64,000 nt of DNA from Strongyloides papillosus. Lineage: Eukaryota > Nematoda > Chromadorea > Rhabditida > Strongyloididae. Below, one piece after another: positions 47,246 to 58,708 of this stretch. Under the pieces are notes generated by a model. The model was not told the origin of the DNA. It saw nothing but the letters and a program-made list of their open reading frames with translations, and searched no databases. The DNA is taken from assembly GCA_005656395.1 (NCBI GenBank), contig SRSI01000019.1:434001-498000 (forward strand), given 5' to 3'. The translations under genes and the position numbers were made by a program. The first letter of the stretch is position 1; every line of letters begins with the position of its first letter.

Positions 47246-48868
47246 TTAATATTTTGATAATGGAAACATATCCATAACTTCAATATAGTTTGGATATTCA
47301 AAAATATTTTCTAGGAAAACAATAAACCATGGTTCTCGAATTGAATTATTTCTAATGGAATTATTGAAGAATCTACTAAACAAATTAAAGTAATAGTTGT
47401 TTTCTTTATATCCTGGTGTAATAGATCCATCAGGAACGAGATCATTCATATCGACACCACACGAATTTCCTGAAGGATATTTAATTATTACCATATAAAC
47501 ACTCAATGGAATAAATAATTTCATCTCTCCAACCATACAAACCTGTAGAAGATTTGGAAATTTAAAAATTAAATCTTGTGGGACATCTTGACAACCAGCA
47601 AACGATACACTTCTTACTGAACCTGCTTTAGTGTTTAACATTTTGGTATTATCCTCATTTAAGAATGTAATTCTCTCGAAGCTGAAATTTTCTATATTAT
47701 CAGGTAACACTGAAAATATGGCATTGAAAAGAAATGAAACAAAACTCTTTTTTGACACATCTTTTTTCTCAATTGTAACTTGAAATTCAATGAAGAAACT
47801 TCTTAGATTTTTTAGTGTGCTACAATATGAGAAGGAATCTTTTATGATTGTCCTTGATCCATCTCTTGATTTTCCTTCTGTTAATAAATTATCAATAAAT
47901 TCCTCAGTAACCGTAAGTGTAATCTTTTCCAAATTACAACATATAGAAAGTAATTTTTCAAAATGCTTCGTGTCTTGTATCTTGGTAAAGGACATTTCAA
48001 CTTCTGAAATATGGTAAACATAATTAGGTTTGTGATTAGCCTTAATTTCCATTAGACTAGTGAAGAAGTTTTGATTAATTGAAGTGTTTGTTCTTATATT
48101 TGCTTGAAGACCAATTCTTTCTACATCTAAGATTAAATCATTGAAAAATTGATCATTAGGAAAATTTAAATTGGTATTAATTGTTAGAGAACATCCGGTT
48201 TTATGAGGTAACCATCTAAATAGGATATTAAGTTTTTTCTGGACATTTTCAAGGTTCTCTGGTGATATTGGTGGTATCTCAAGAATGTATTCATTCAACT
48301 TTGTCAACCCTTCGACAATATTTGTAAGTGCCAACGATTTAAGAAGTGAAAAAGCCATTATATTCTCAATAGTTATTCCACTAAAAATTTTAATCTTCTG
48401 ACATTTCACACGATACAATATAAAAAGGGGAAGTGAACTACTTTGTCCTGATCCAATATAAGATAAATTAAGAATGTAAGCAAGTGGATAACGTAGAAAA
48501 ACAAACTCTATGAATGACGCTATCTCTTTTCCCAATGACTCTAATTCGTGATTTCTCAATCGTTTAGGTGATTCATTTATGATTATATTAACTGTTGAAT
48601 TATGTTCAAGATTTTTGGTCTCCATATTTTCAAGATTTTCCATAGTATCCTCAAGAGTATATTGCTTATACGTTGAGTTGTTACATAAAATTGTAAATTC
48701 CTCATTCGGTCCATTATCTTGAATTGTTAACGTAAAAGTTGGTTCATGCATAGAGAATGTCTTATGAAATTGGAAAGCCAGTACTTCACTGTAATTAGTC
48801 CTCTCCTCCGCCAGCATTTTTAAGATATCTGTAAGAGAATCTACATCATCCAATGTATCCAAAGACAT
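47246..48868 (-). CDS. Uncharacterised 540-residue leucine/phenylalanine-rich protein
   Basis: One open exon from ATG 48868. No signal peptide or membrane helix. The N terminus (MSLDTLDDVDSLTDILKMLAEERTNYSEVLAFQFHKTF) is followed by irregular leucine-rich stretches (IKIFSGITIENIMAFSLLKSLALTNIVEGLTKL; LEKITLTVTEEFIDNLL; LRSFFIEFQVTIEKK; IENFSFERITFLNED), spaced like degenerate LRR-type repeats. The layout recalls nematode F-box/LRR-like families, but I see no convincing F-box, so this is only a resemblance. The gene lies where the right end of duplication unit 2 should be and has no counterpart in unit 1, so it was either inserted there or lost from unit 1. No introns, unlike most neighbours. 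Confidence 0.75.
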   Translation of the reverse strand: MSLDTLDDVDSLTDILKMLAEERTNYSEVLAFQFHKTFSMHEPTFTLTIQDNGPNEEFTILCNNSTYKQYTLEDTMENLENMETKNLEHNSTVNIIINESPKRLRNHELESLGKEIASFIEFVFLRYPLAYILNLSYIGSGQSSSLPLFILYRVKCQKIKIFSGITIENIMAFSLLKSLALTNIVEGLTKLNEYILEIPPISPENLENVQKKLNILFRWLPHKTGCSLTINTNLNFPNDQFFNDLILDVERIGLQANIRTNTSINQNFFTSLMEIKANHKPNYVYHISEVEMSFTKIQDTKHFEKLLSICCNLEKITLTVTEEFIDNLLTEGKSRDGSRTIIKDSFSYCSTLKNLRSFFIEFQVTIEKKDVSKKSFVSFLFNAIFSVLPDNIENFSFERITFLNEDNTKMLNTKAGSVRSVSFAGCQDVPQDLIFKFPNLLQVCMVGEMKLFIPLSVYMVIIKYPSGNSCGVDMNDLVPDGSITPGYKENNYYFNLFSRFFNNSIRNNSIREPWFIVFLENIFEYPNYIEVMDMFPLSKY

Positions 48869-48918
48869 TTTTATTTCTTTATTTTAATAAATAATTTATT
48901 CAAATATTTAATACTATA

Positions 48919-49010
48919 GTGAAACCCTAAAAATAAAAATTTCTAATAGAAAAATTACATAATTAAGAAATTTCAAAAGTTTATAGATAACTTTTCACAT
49001 ATTACAAAAA
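48919..49010. repeat. Displaced end of the FANCJ duplication unit
   Basis: The stretch around AAAAATTTCTAATAGAAAAATTAC is close to AAAAATTTCTAGTAGAAAAAAATTAC at 41,780-41,850, continuing the unit-2 homology that breaks off near 46,965. Confidence 0.55.
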
Positions 49011-50139
49011 TTTCTGCGTTTTAGTCTTAAAAAGAAATAATTAGGAAAGATGTATGCACTGAAAAAAATATCTAACCATAAAAATAAACGTATTCTGATG
49101 ATTTTACTTATAACAACGTTTATCGTTTTGAATGCCTATTCAACGATTTAATGAAATATTAAAACATTTACTTGATAGTAGAAATTTGTATTTATTGTGT
49201 TTTTGAAATTGCAATGTATACCCAGTGAATTCTTAGAAATTTAATATAAATTGATAAATATATTAGTTAATTGTTTTTGAAAATATAGGGTTATACATTT
49301 TAACAAAGTAATTACTCTTCAATAAATATATTAAATTTGTTTAAATAGTTGTAATCTAATTTTCAGTGTACATATTTAGACCGTAGAAATTAAATGAAAA
49401 TGACTATATAAAAGTCATCTGTTTGAAAACTCGAAAAATTGTTTTAAAAAATAAAATAAACTATGTTTGTTGTTACATAAAAACCAAAATTGACAATTTA
49501 TAAAAAAAATGTATTGATTATTAAAAGAACAAAAATATAAAGTTAACAAAAGTAATAGTGCATTAAACATTTGGGTATATAAATTATACTTGTAGTCGAA
49601 ATTTATTTGATTTAAAAGTCAAATAATGTTGTATAAAGTTTAATAAAATAACAGCAAATTGTTATTTTTGTCCTACAAATTATTGATAAATATAAAAAGA
49701 TGCAGATGAATTGAAACAGATATTTGTAAAATTAAATGTACCTATGAGGAATATTCTAGAAATTTTTTTATTTCACTTTTTACGATGATTATATTTGTAG
49801 TGAGGATTAAGTAAGAAAGGAGACTTTCATAAGTAAGAAGATAGGGGTTATATAAATTACAATATGATAAATTGTATTTGTTTTGACACCTCATAAATAA
49901 CTACTTATTTTTTTAATTAGTATTTTGTGACATTAAAAAATGTTTTTTTGGGAAATACCGTAAATAAATATTTGCTTAAATTTTATACTAACAAAGTTAT
50001 TTATTAGAAATAAACTTAAAAATAGTTTTAATATAATATTGTTACAAGAGTTCTGTTGCATTCCTTACAAAAACTTTAAAACCATATAATTTTAATCAAA
50101 AAATTATTTAATTTTAGTATACTATTCATTATAAACTGA

Positions 50140-50650
50140 AATTTGTCCCTACATGGTAGCTATCCTATCAATTTCAGGTCCGAAACATTTTTTAGTCTTT
50201 TCGATAAAAGTTTCAGAAATAACAACATTTACTTTACCAAATTAACTAAAGCTTCTACCATTCATAAATTTATGTAGAGACACAAAAAGTAGTAGTTAAA
50301 TGGGGACACACCTAAACAGTATGTTAAATGATGGATTACTTCAATGTCTAACTAATCCACATTTTTTCCTGTCTTCATTGTTATGTAAAATCATATTGAA
50401 AAACAACCTTTTCTCTAATTTATGAACTTTATAATTATCTGTGAATTTTCTTTCCTAATTCCTATAACAGTTACATCAGAGATCATTGAATTTCAAAACG
50501 TTTCTACTAGAAAAAGAAGCCCTACAAATTGATTCTTCATATCTCCAAGATTCACTAATTTATCCTATAACTTTAAGAACAGTCTTATCATTTTTCTAGC
50601 ATCTACCACAACCTCTCTTAATAACCTACATAATTTTCTAGAATTTCAGC
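50140..50650 (-). pseudogene. Possible decayed DDE-type transposase
   Basis: Compositionally distinct from the desert around it. The complement at about 50,165-50,245 reads in one frame FGKVNVVISETFIEKTKKC, which recalls the V(V)xIDExxIxKxK motif of IS1016/Merlin-like transposases, but many stops and frameshifts follow. Could equally be a decayed unrelated gene. Confidence 0.22.
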
Positions 50651-53600
50651 CGTGTTAATTAATAATTAATGTTCGTTGAAAATACAATGTCAAAAATATC
50701 AATTAACTACATGAATGTGCTTATATAAATTATAAAGTTAAGATGTAATATAATTCAATCATTGCAATATTTTAATTTTCTATAATTTGTAGTCATATTT
50801 TGTTGATGGATAAAAAATAACAATAAAAAATACTAATAAACTTTTGGAACAACCTTGTAAATTAATAAAATATCCATGTTCATGATTATTGAATATAAAT
50901 TAATTGTAAATGTATGTAAAACAATTAAAATGAAATATGTTAGCAGAAAGTTAATAAAGTGGTTTTCTAGGAGATTTATTGTTTCAAAATGTTTTTCCTA
51001 GTTATGTAAGAATATACATTGAAACAGTTGACAATTTTTATTAATTTTTTATGGCATTCTAGGATGAAATTAAGATATAATAACTGTTATATCAGTATAA
51101 CATTTTTAGAAGTATAAAATAATGTTAGTATTTGTTTAGTAGAAAAAATAATTGTAAAAAACTTATCTCAAGAAAATAATCTAGGATAACTTGATAGTTG
51201 TTTGTTTATTTTCCCTTAAAATAAGATACAGATTTTTGTTAAAATTAATTTTCATGAAAATCCTTATTTAAGAAATATCCAGTTAATGAATTTATTGTCG
51301 CATTTTGATGTAAAATAAATTTAATAAAAATTACGTTTTTTAATAAGGTTAAACAAAAAGTTTTTAAATTTTCAGAAATGACAAGTTTCATTTAATATAA
51401 AAATAACCTCAAAATTAAAAGAACACTCAATTGTATTAAATACATAAAAGAATATCATAGAGAAATTCTATTTTACTATAAAAGAAAGAATTTAATCAAA
51501 TTATACTTCTTATTAATATAAACTTTCTTACTCAATCAACGTTTTGCATTAATTAATAATACATACACAATTACTAATATCTAATTTAATTAATAAAGTG
51601 CATTTTGTTAAGAGTAAGTTTTTATTTCATTGTTAAAATTAAAATCCTTGTTGGACAATAGGTTATAATTTTAATAATTTAAAAAGAAAGACCTTTATTT
51701 ACTTTTCGATCTATGATTACTATTCTGCAGATTTAAAAAAAGATTTCATATGTTATGTTACAAGCAACAGCTACAATGTACGACGACATATTTAACTAAA
51801 ATTTAAAAAATCTATATTCTTTGGACCTTTATTTGATAGAAACTTTACTATATGAAGCGCAAAGTATGCTTAATAATTATAAAATAATTATATTTTTACT
51901 ATTCTGTGATACTTTAAGTCTTCTTTAAAAAATAGTATTCTATGATCTTCATAGAAATTTCGCCGCTAGAAGTGACGTAGTACTCTTTCTGTGAAATCTG
52001 CACTTTAATCTTTAATTTAAATGGTATACTCAGTTTTTGTTGTATGTAACTAATACTAAAATAAAACTGGCACTTATTATATTTTACAAAAATGATAAGT
52101 TCTTTGTAATTTGAATATACCTTGTAATATAATCTAAAAATTTAAGATATTATGTTATACAAAAAAATCATTTACAAAACAAAATATATGGGAGCTACTA
52201 AAATAATACTTTTATAAACATTTGTATAATAAACTTGATATAATTTTTAAAAATTTTAATAAATTTGCCACATTAAATGTAAAGTGGTAATTTTTTTCTA
52301 AAAATAGAAATAATAAAACTTTAATTAATATTAATTTGACTGAACATAGTTACCATGGCCACAATTATTACAGAAGATTAATTATATGAAACTAAAATAA
52401 ATATAATCTGGTAGTCCCAATGATAATATATTATTAAAGATCTTTTCCGAGAACAAGAAAAGGCTATTAGTTCTCTTTTGCAAAGACATAATATTATAAA
52501 TGATATAAAGCAATTGCTTTTTAAGTTTGTATTTTAAAGTTTTTTAATTTATATTTTTACTAAAAAACTATTATCGTTCTTAGAATATGAAATAAACACA
52601 CCTACTACTAGATATCAAGAAAGGAGTGTAAAACTAGAAACAATATCATAATATCCTTATATAAATAAAGTTTAAAATCGATTTTGTAAGTCTATTCTAT
52701 TTGTTTTGTTAAATAAGTTATATGAGAAGAGTCTTATGAAATTAAACATAAATATGAATACCTTTTTCCGGTAAATTGTTGTTAAATAACAAAAAACAAC
52801 TTCAGCTGGTATAAAAAACTATTATGTATAAGAATATTGTTATTGAGTTTGATAGAATATATTAATTTATGATCTTTAGCAATATTTTATTTTTTTTTAA
52901 TATTTTTACAAATATAATTAGTCATTCTAGTGTAAATAATTATTTTTTATTTTCAAGTTCTTAAAGGTTATGATTCAAGAATAGAAAGATTTTATTGTAA
53001 TTTTATAGTTCGAAGTAACATTTTTTAAAAAACAAGTAAAATGCTTTTTGTATTTAAATGTTTTAATAGATGTAACATATTTTTATGCAATTTTCACATG
53101 TTGTAACAAACTTTAAAAATATACTCTTTCTGTTTTCTGGTTTTAGAGATAATTAGAAAATATATTAGAGTAGTAAAAAACAAAAAAATTACCTACAATT
53201 TACAAAAACATGAATAAATACAAATTAAGTGCAAAACTTGGATAGAAAATAATGTTCAACAATTAACAAGATACTGAATACAGTTAATAACTAAAAGACA
53301 ACAAATTAAATATCATAGAAATAATTATTTCTATAACTATAATTGATAAAATCCGTCAAATTTTTTCAATAGTAAATTTTTGAAAATTAGAAAATAGTAA
53401 ATTGGATTTTAAAAATGAACACTAAATATCCTATGTATGTAATAAAAAGCAAATGATTCTGTTGGTGATGACATTTTCATCTTAAATTCATTAGAAATGA
53501 ACAAAAACTATATTTTTCTATAGCTTATTTAATTAACAGTATAACTTAATTTACATTTTTTATTATTTTCCAATTGTTTATAATTGTAATTTCTTTAAAA

Positions 53601-54224
53601 GGATGTTATTTCTTTAGTTTTTTTTTACCATGTAAGAGCATTTTCAATATCACAGTGTAGTATGATAACATATTCACCATGAGATTTCTTGCGTAGAAAT
53701 ATTACAAAAAAGATTTAATATCTTTCATAAAAAAGTAAGCGTATCTTTTATGGGAACTTTGCAAAAATATTTATCTGTAAATTTTTAATTTTAAAATGAC
53801 ATAATTTCTATATTTCTTTAAAATATTCATAAACCACACACTTCTCCAATTTTAAGTACTTTAAAAATATATTTACAAATGAAGGAAGTAAATATAATTA
53901 TTTTTATAGTTTTAATTACTACAAAAATAACGAGAATTATAGCAATGACGGTAACTGGAGAATATTTTTCTATAATAATTTTTTGTAGTAATACCAAACA
54001 AAAATACAAATTCAAACCATTTATTCATATAAATATTAAATATTTATATCTTTCATTTATTTGAAAGCAATTAAATTTAAAATTTTTACACCTGAAATTC
54101 GGCGATTACCTTTCAAGGAGACATTGCAATTTTTTTACGAACGATAAACGTCATTAACCTTGTTAATAAATTTGTTTGTTTTTAAATAGTAATAATAAAT
54201 CAAATATCTGACAAATCAAAACAG

Positions 54225-54232
54225 TATAAATA
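54225..54232 (+). promoter_or_regulatory. TATA box of the WRS-repeat gene
   Basis: TATAAATA, 40 bp before the ATG at 54265. Confidence 0.5.
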
Positions 54233-54264
54233 GTAAATGATAATTCTATATGAACATTTAAAAA

Positions 54265-55805
54265 ATGAAGGTATTTTTGTATTTCTTTTATTCAATTTTA
54301 TCTATTACGATTTATTCTAAATCCCCTTTAGCAAGAGATAGAGGCAGGGGACAAAAATGTGGATATGAAGATAGTAAACGTGAACAATTTGCTCAAAAAC
54401 TTATTTATGAAGGAAAAACTATTGATAGGGTTAAATTAAAAGAAATTAATTTGTTAAGTAACAGCAAGCCATGTATGAAAATGTGTGATTTAGTAAACAA
54501 AAATTGTCCAGAAATCAGTATAACTAATCCAAGAAGTAAAAAACCTGAATATTCCGTTTTTGTTGTACGAGAAAACGATTCCGAAAAGTAAGTTTATTAA
54601 ACGTTATTAAATAGATTTCAATTTATAGAAGCCAACAAAATCCATCTACATACTTACATGATACTATAGAGATAGATAGTAATGCCGGAGTAGTTAAATG
54701 TCCAGGACCAGAAATGTTTAAAGACAACAAAAATATAGAATGGATACCAAACCCAATTGCAAAATATCGTCAATTAAAATATGACAATAATCGTTTAACC
54801 TACATGATCATTGCTCCAGATGAAAGGAAAGATTTCAAAATTAGTTGTGGTAAGATTAGACAGGTACCAAATGATCCAAAATATGATATTACATGGGATT
54901 ATAGTGTTAAAGTAATTGATAAGAAATACAAATATGGCCCTGATATCTCACCAAATTATAGTGGATCAATTAAATGTTCTGATAAAGATACAGAAGATTA
55001 TGCTCTAATGTTTGCAGCAGTTCCAAAAGAGAAATGGAATGAACCAAAAGATGGAAGGACATCACGAGTAAGACAAATCACCAAAAATGACAAAATATAT
55101 CCTGATGAAGTCATTTTTATTTATAAAAAGATAACTCAACAAAAACATGAAGCGTTAACATTTGAACCACTATGTGTAAGAAGGGTAACTGATGGTAAAT
55201 CATCAAATAAGGGTGATAAAAATGATTGGAGATCAAAAAAAGGTGATACAAACAAAGGAGATTCAAATGATTTTAGACCAGGTAGAGGAGATAGAAATAA
55301 TGGAGATACTGAGAAAGAGGATTCAAACAATGGGAGATCGAACAAAGGAGGAACAAATAATAAAGGTCCAAGTGATTGGAGATCAGATAGAGGAGATACT
55401 AATAAAGAGGATTCAAATAATTGGAGATCGAACAAAGGAGGACCAGATGATAGAGGTCCAAATGATTGGAGATCAGACAGGGGAGATACTAATAAAGAGG
55501 ATTCAAATAATTGGAGATCGAACAAAGGAGGACCAGATGATAGAGGTCCAAATGGTTGGAGATCAGACAGAGGAGATACTAATAAAGAGGATTCAAATAA
55601 TTGGAGATCAAGTAAAGGAGGTTCAAACGATTGGAGATCAAATAAAGAAGGTTCAAATGATTGGAGATCAAATATAGGAGATACTAATAAAGAAGATTCT
55701 AACAATTTGAGACCAAGTAGAGGAGATCGAAATAATTGGAGATCAAGTAGAGGAGGCTCAAATAATCAAGAATCAGACAATGGAGGTCCAAACCCTGTAG
55801 AATAA
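54265..55805 (+). CDS. Secreted protein with Trp-Arg-Ser-rich tandem-repeat tail, 499 aa
   Basis: Exon 1 54265..54587, intron 54588..54628 (41 bp, gtaagt … ttatag), exon 2 54629..55805. Signal peptide MKVFLYFFYSILSITIYS. Residues about 20-290 form a Cys-containing domain (CGYEDSK; CMKMCDLVNKNC; VVKCPGPEMF; ISCGKIR; IKCSD; LCVRR) with no family that I recognise. From about 296 to the end the protein is hydrophilic and repetitive: a 30-residue unit (about 90 bp, near 55,380, 55,470, 55,560) built from 10-residue blocks of the type SNDWRSNKGG, with DTNKEDSNNWRS variants and single blocks at 55,620-55,680. The tail is both acidic and basic, rich in Asp, Asn, Lys, Gly, and likely disordered. Long shadow ORFs on both strands come from the repeat. 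Possibly an exported surface or host-contact protein (inference). Confidence 0.85.
55190..55790 (+). repeat. In-frame tandem repeats of 30 and 90 bp
   Basis: GATTGGAGATCA recurs roughly every 30 bp or multiples of it; higher-order 90-bp units begin near 55,380, 55,470 and 55,560. All changes keep the frame. Confidence 0.85.
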
Positions 55806-56424
55806 AGCTACAAGCACTATGGTGATCAAAATAATTGCAACATTAATAATAAAATAATAAATAACGTTAAAAGGATTTAAAAATAAATAAGATCATTTTC
55901 ATCACTTTTTGAACTTTCTCAGAATAAAGTTAAATACGTCCCTAAATATTCGTTGTAGCTTTGCTTTCTTAATGAACTCTATGGGAAGTGTTTTGGTTAA
56001 ATAGTTTTAAGAACAATTTAATTGGACAAAAATTTTAAATTTGACAAATCCTACCTGAAAAAGAATTCGTTTTGTTTAGAGAAGACAATACTAATGAGCA
56101 ATTACCCTATGCCGACAACCAAAAAAGATTGGTTATTGTTATTAGTAGATAACAGAATTAAAAACATAAGTTTTTGTTATATCAATATACTTTTATAATG
56201 TCGTTTACTTTGTGCCCACGGAAAGAGATGAAAATATATTTTTATTACTATATTATCACTTTACCTGTCATTATAAAGGTAGCGCCGTCTCAGTCATTCA
56301 AATATTTATCGTTTTCAATTAAATTATATTCACAGCAAATTTTTTTAAAAATGATTTACATTTTTTTTATTTGTTTGAAATTAAAATTCTTTCTTCATAA
56401 ATACTTGTAATAGAAATGGGATCC
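55806..56424. other. 3' flank of the WRS-repeat gene
   Basis: AT-rich; a 78-codon ORF at 56,174-56,410 is hydrophobic, low-complexity and without support. No other feature seen. Confidence 0.5.
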
Positions 56425-56551
56425 GACGCTGGTTGACCCCTGACTAAATTCTAAGGGTTGACTTCAAATTTTAGGGTCGGTTTTATACCATTCACTGACA
56501 ACTTTGGAAAGTTCATCTGTTAGTGAAATAATAATTATCTTTACTATATTA

Positions 56552-57468
56552 TTAGGTTGGTGCATAAATAATGGCCGCGGAGAGAAAAAATGAATTAAGA
56601 CAATATTTCTTCAAGTTTATGTTAAGTAAATTAATCAAAAATATATTCGTTAGAATCTACACCTTTTTCTCAACATTCTAACAGCTTTTGAATCCCTGTT
56701 TTTTAAGATTCAGGACTTTTGGATTTAATGAAAGTCACTGAAATTGCTTTCTGCCGACTCCTGATTCTTAAACAATTTATCCTTAAAAAATACATTAAAA
56801 TGCTCAAACAAATAGAAAGTTGTAAGAAAGAGATCAGGGGAGTATGTAGGATGAGATAGAGCTCCATATTTCAATTTACCAAATTTTTTTAATACTAGTT
56901 TTAAAAAATAGCATCTTATCTTGTCATTCTATAATATTGGGTTATTCCTATTTTTAAAGTCGGATGATTTTCTTTAGTTTTTCATTAATTTTCTCAAGCT
57001 TCTGTCAATATATTTCAACTCTCTTGATGATTGCTTTAGATTTAGTTCCACAATCTTAACATTAATTCTGAATATTGGGTAGTAAAAAGTCTTTCTTAAC
57101 CCTCCTCATTATTGAGGTCAAAATTAACCCCTTGGAATTTCTCAAATTACTGACGCAAATAGCGTTCAGAAGTTGACCCTTCCCTCTATGCATTCACTTT
57201 ATTTCGATATGCTTCAACTCTATTACATCTAAGTTTGAACTCATGTAAGAAAATTACCTGTAATTCCCTTTTTGACAACATCTTTAAGATTGGACATAAC
57301 TTTTTTTAAAATTAATTTTTAAATCGACGTAATATGCAAAATATTATCAGGGTAAGTCCCCCTATATTTCTACATAAAGACTCTTTTAATATGATTTTAT
57401 TTATTTTAATTTTTTACAATGTAAAGTTGTAGTGAGAATTTGCGGCCATTATTTATGCACCAACCTAA
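56552..57468 (-). mobile_element. mariner (Tc1/mariner superfamily) relic, 917 bp
   Basis: Perfect inverted ends of 27 bp (starting TTAGGTTGGTGCATAAA) at 56552 and 57468, flanked by TA on both sides (56550-56551 and 57469-57470), the mariner target duplication. The transposase lies on the minus strand: the complement of 56,830-56,860 reads SHPTYSPDL, the third catalytic Asp region of mariner (HPPYSPDL type), followed by a broken LFEHF…FKDKLFKNQE stretch. Internal sequence is shorter than a full-length element (about 1.3 kb) and has many stops, so it is dead, although its ends are perfect and could in principle be mobilised by an active relative. Confidence 0.9.
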
Positions 57469-57749
57469 TAAAAATATTAGTTCTGAAATTAATATTGACC
57501 ATTTTTGGAGTTCAGTAAAATTATCAGCACCTCAATTACATAGTCTTTATCAGAAATTGAGAATAATAAAGTCAACTAACATCAAATCTGAGAGTTCAAC
57601 ACTATCATATATTAGAAATTGTCAACGAACTAATTTAACTACTAAGAATTTGAACAATTTATTAGTTTGAAAGGATCATTTATAATTTATATATTGTAAT
57701 ATTTTTATGTACTGTTATGCCGATTGGAATAGCACGAAGTGCTATGCAA

Positions 57750-57995
57750 TGAAGGCATAACTTCATTATACGAATAAGAAATGTATATATTACATTCACC
57801 TCCCGCCCCCCACGGAACATCAGAGGTCTGTAAAAAATCTTCAAGAGGGACAAAAAGTGACAATTCATTCATAAAATGTGCGAAAAGTACGAAAGAAACT
57901 TTCGTTATAAGAGAAAGTCATGAAAGATGTACTAAGATCATAAAGCAACGTTGTAAAATGTAATATATACATTTCGCAATGAAGTATAATTTATA
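57750..57995. mobile_element. Small inverted-repeat element (MITE-like), about 240 bp
   Basis: A perfect 19-bp inverted repeat GAAATGTATATATTACATT at 57778..57796 and 57957..57975, extended outward by ACTTCATT / AATGAAGT (57760 and 57978) after a short gap. The interior is GC-richer than its surroundings (CACCTCCCGCCCCCCACGG). A 60-codon ORF spans it but is not credible. Family unknown. Confidence 0.6.
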
Positions 57996-58090
57996 GAAAA
58001 TTTTCTTTAATTGTAATAAAATTATGTTTTTTACAGGAATATATGTTACTAGTTTAACGGGTCGATTTTAAAAAGCGACCCTAAACTGAC

Positions 58091-58103
58091 CGACCCTGGG
58101 TCG
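58091..58103. repeat. GGGTCG palindrome
   Basis: CGACCCTGGGTCG, perfect palindrome around the central T, within a cluster of CGACCC/GGGTCG words at 58,060-58,130. Confidence 0.6.
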
Positions 58104-58211
58104 AAAAATTTACCGACCCGCCTATGTCTATTAAAAATGATGAAAAAAAATTATCAGTGTAGATAATTATTGAAGAAAATGTTTTATTTTTTTGATATAT
58201 TATTTTTTTAT

Positions 58212-58708
58212 TTAAAATTTGTATTTTCTAAGACCATTTCTTCTCTTACGAATTTTTTTTCTGTCTTTGGTTGTTCTGAAGTCAATAAATCCAAAGTCAT
58301 AGTAATATACTCCATCATATTCTAGCACAGATTTAGGCCATCTATTTTTTATTTCTACTTTTACATCGTATTCACATCTAAAGTGGAAAGTAGCATTAAA
58401 AGCTATTAAATAGGTAAGTAATTTAAATTATATTTATATTTACTTTCTTTATAATGCACATTTGTATATTTTTTAATAAAAAAAGTTCTATTACATTTTT
58501 CATTAAACCATTCACCTGTATAGTGATGGTTTAGAAATACTGTTACAGATTCTTGGTTCTTACAATATGGACACATTGGAAATCCTGTCATTATAGCATT
58601 ATATTCTGTCGAATTATCTTTATCTTCAACATTTGTAGATTTCGAAATAATAACTCTAAATATTGAAATACAAACTATGAATACTGTTAATACTTTTAAA
58701 AATGACAT
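58212..58708 (-). CDS. Small secreted protein, 151 aa, basic C terminus
   Basis: Exon 1 58444..58708 (ATG 58708), intron 58403..58443 (41 bp, gtaaat … taatag), exon 2 58212..58402. The unspliced frame stops at 58406; splicing at that GT restores a second open block (CEYDVKVEIKNRWP…YYYDFGFIDFRTT), which is why I choose it. Signal peptide about 1-22. Cysteines: a CPYC pair, CNR and RCEY; N-glycosylation sites NRT and NAT. Ends in a basic cluster RKKIRKRRNGLRKYKF. Alternating hydrophobic residues suggest a beta-rich fold. No family recognised. Confidence 0.68.

Larger units (their letters stand above)
48869..54264. other. AT-rich gene desert, 5.4 kb
   Basis: No ORF above about 62 codons looks coding. 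48,920-49,010 matches the end of duplication unit 1 (41,760-41,850). 50,140-50,640 has a higher C content on the + strand and may be a decayed transposase on the minus strand (listed separately). The overlapping 61-62-codon ORFs at 53,827-54,064 on opposite strands are low-complexity. Confidence 0.6.
56425..58130. mobile_element. hAT-like transposon relic hosting other insertions
   Basis: Just right of the mariner end, 57,484-57,670 on the + strand encodes a hAT dimerisation-type C terminus: DHFWSSVKLSAPQLHSLYQKL, then STNIKSESSTLS (the [PS]xSE core), then RTNLTTKNLNNLLV. Both flanks carry GGGTCG motifs in opposite orientation: TTAGGGTCGG near 56,470-56,480 and, on the complement, CAGGGTCGGTC near 58,085-58,098, which may be the terminal inverted repeats. 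The rest of the transposase is missing. Boundaries are approximate. Confidence 0.5.

Noticed and set aside
53827..54064. Overlapping 61-62-codon ORFs on opposite strands
   Set aside because: Isoleucine/lysine-rich low-complexity translation typical of AT-rich DNA; no signal for transcription.
55136..55705. 189-codon minus-strand and 161-codon alternative-frame ORFs over the WRS repeats
   Set aside because: A repeat lacking stops in one frame often lacks them in others; no signal peptide or splice context, and the sense frame has all of these.
57781..57963. 60-codon ORF inside the small inverted-repeat element
   Set aside because: Starts and ends within the two arms of the inverted repeat; no domain, no splice or promoter signal.
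58055..58135. GGGTCG words as telomere-like or interstitial telomeric repeats
   Set aside because: Nematode telomeres are TTAGGC; the words here are few, in both orientations, and are better explained as transposon termini.
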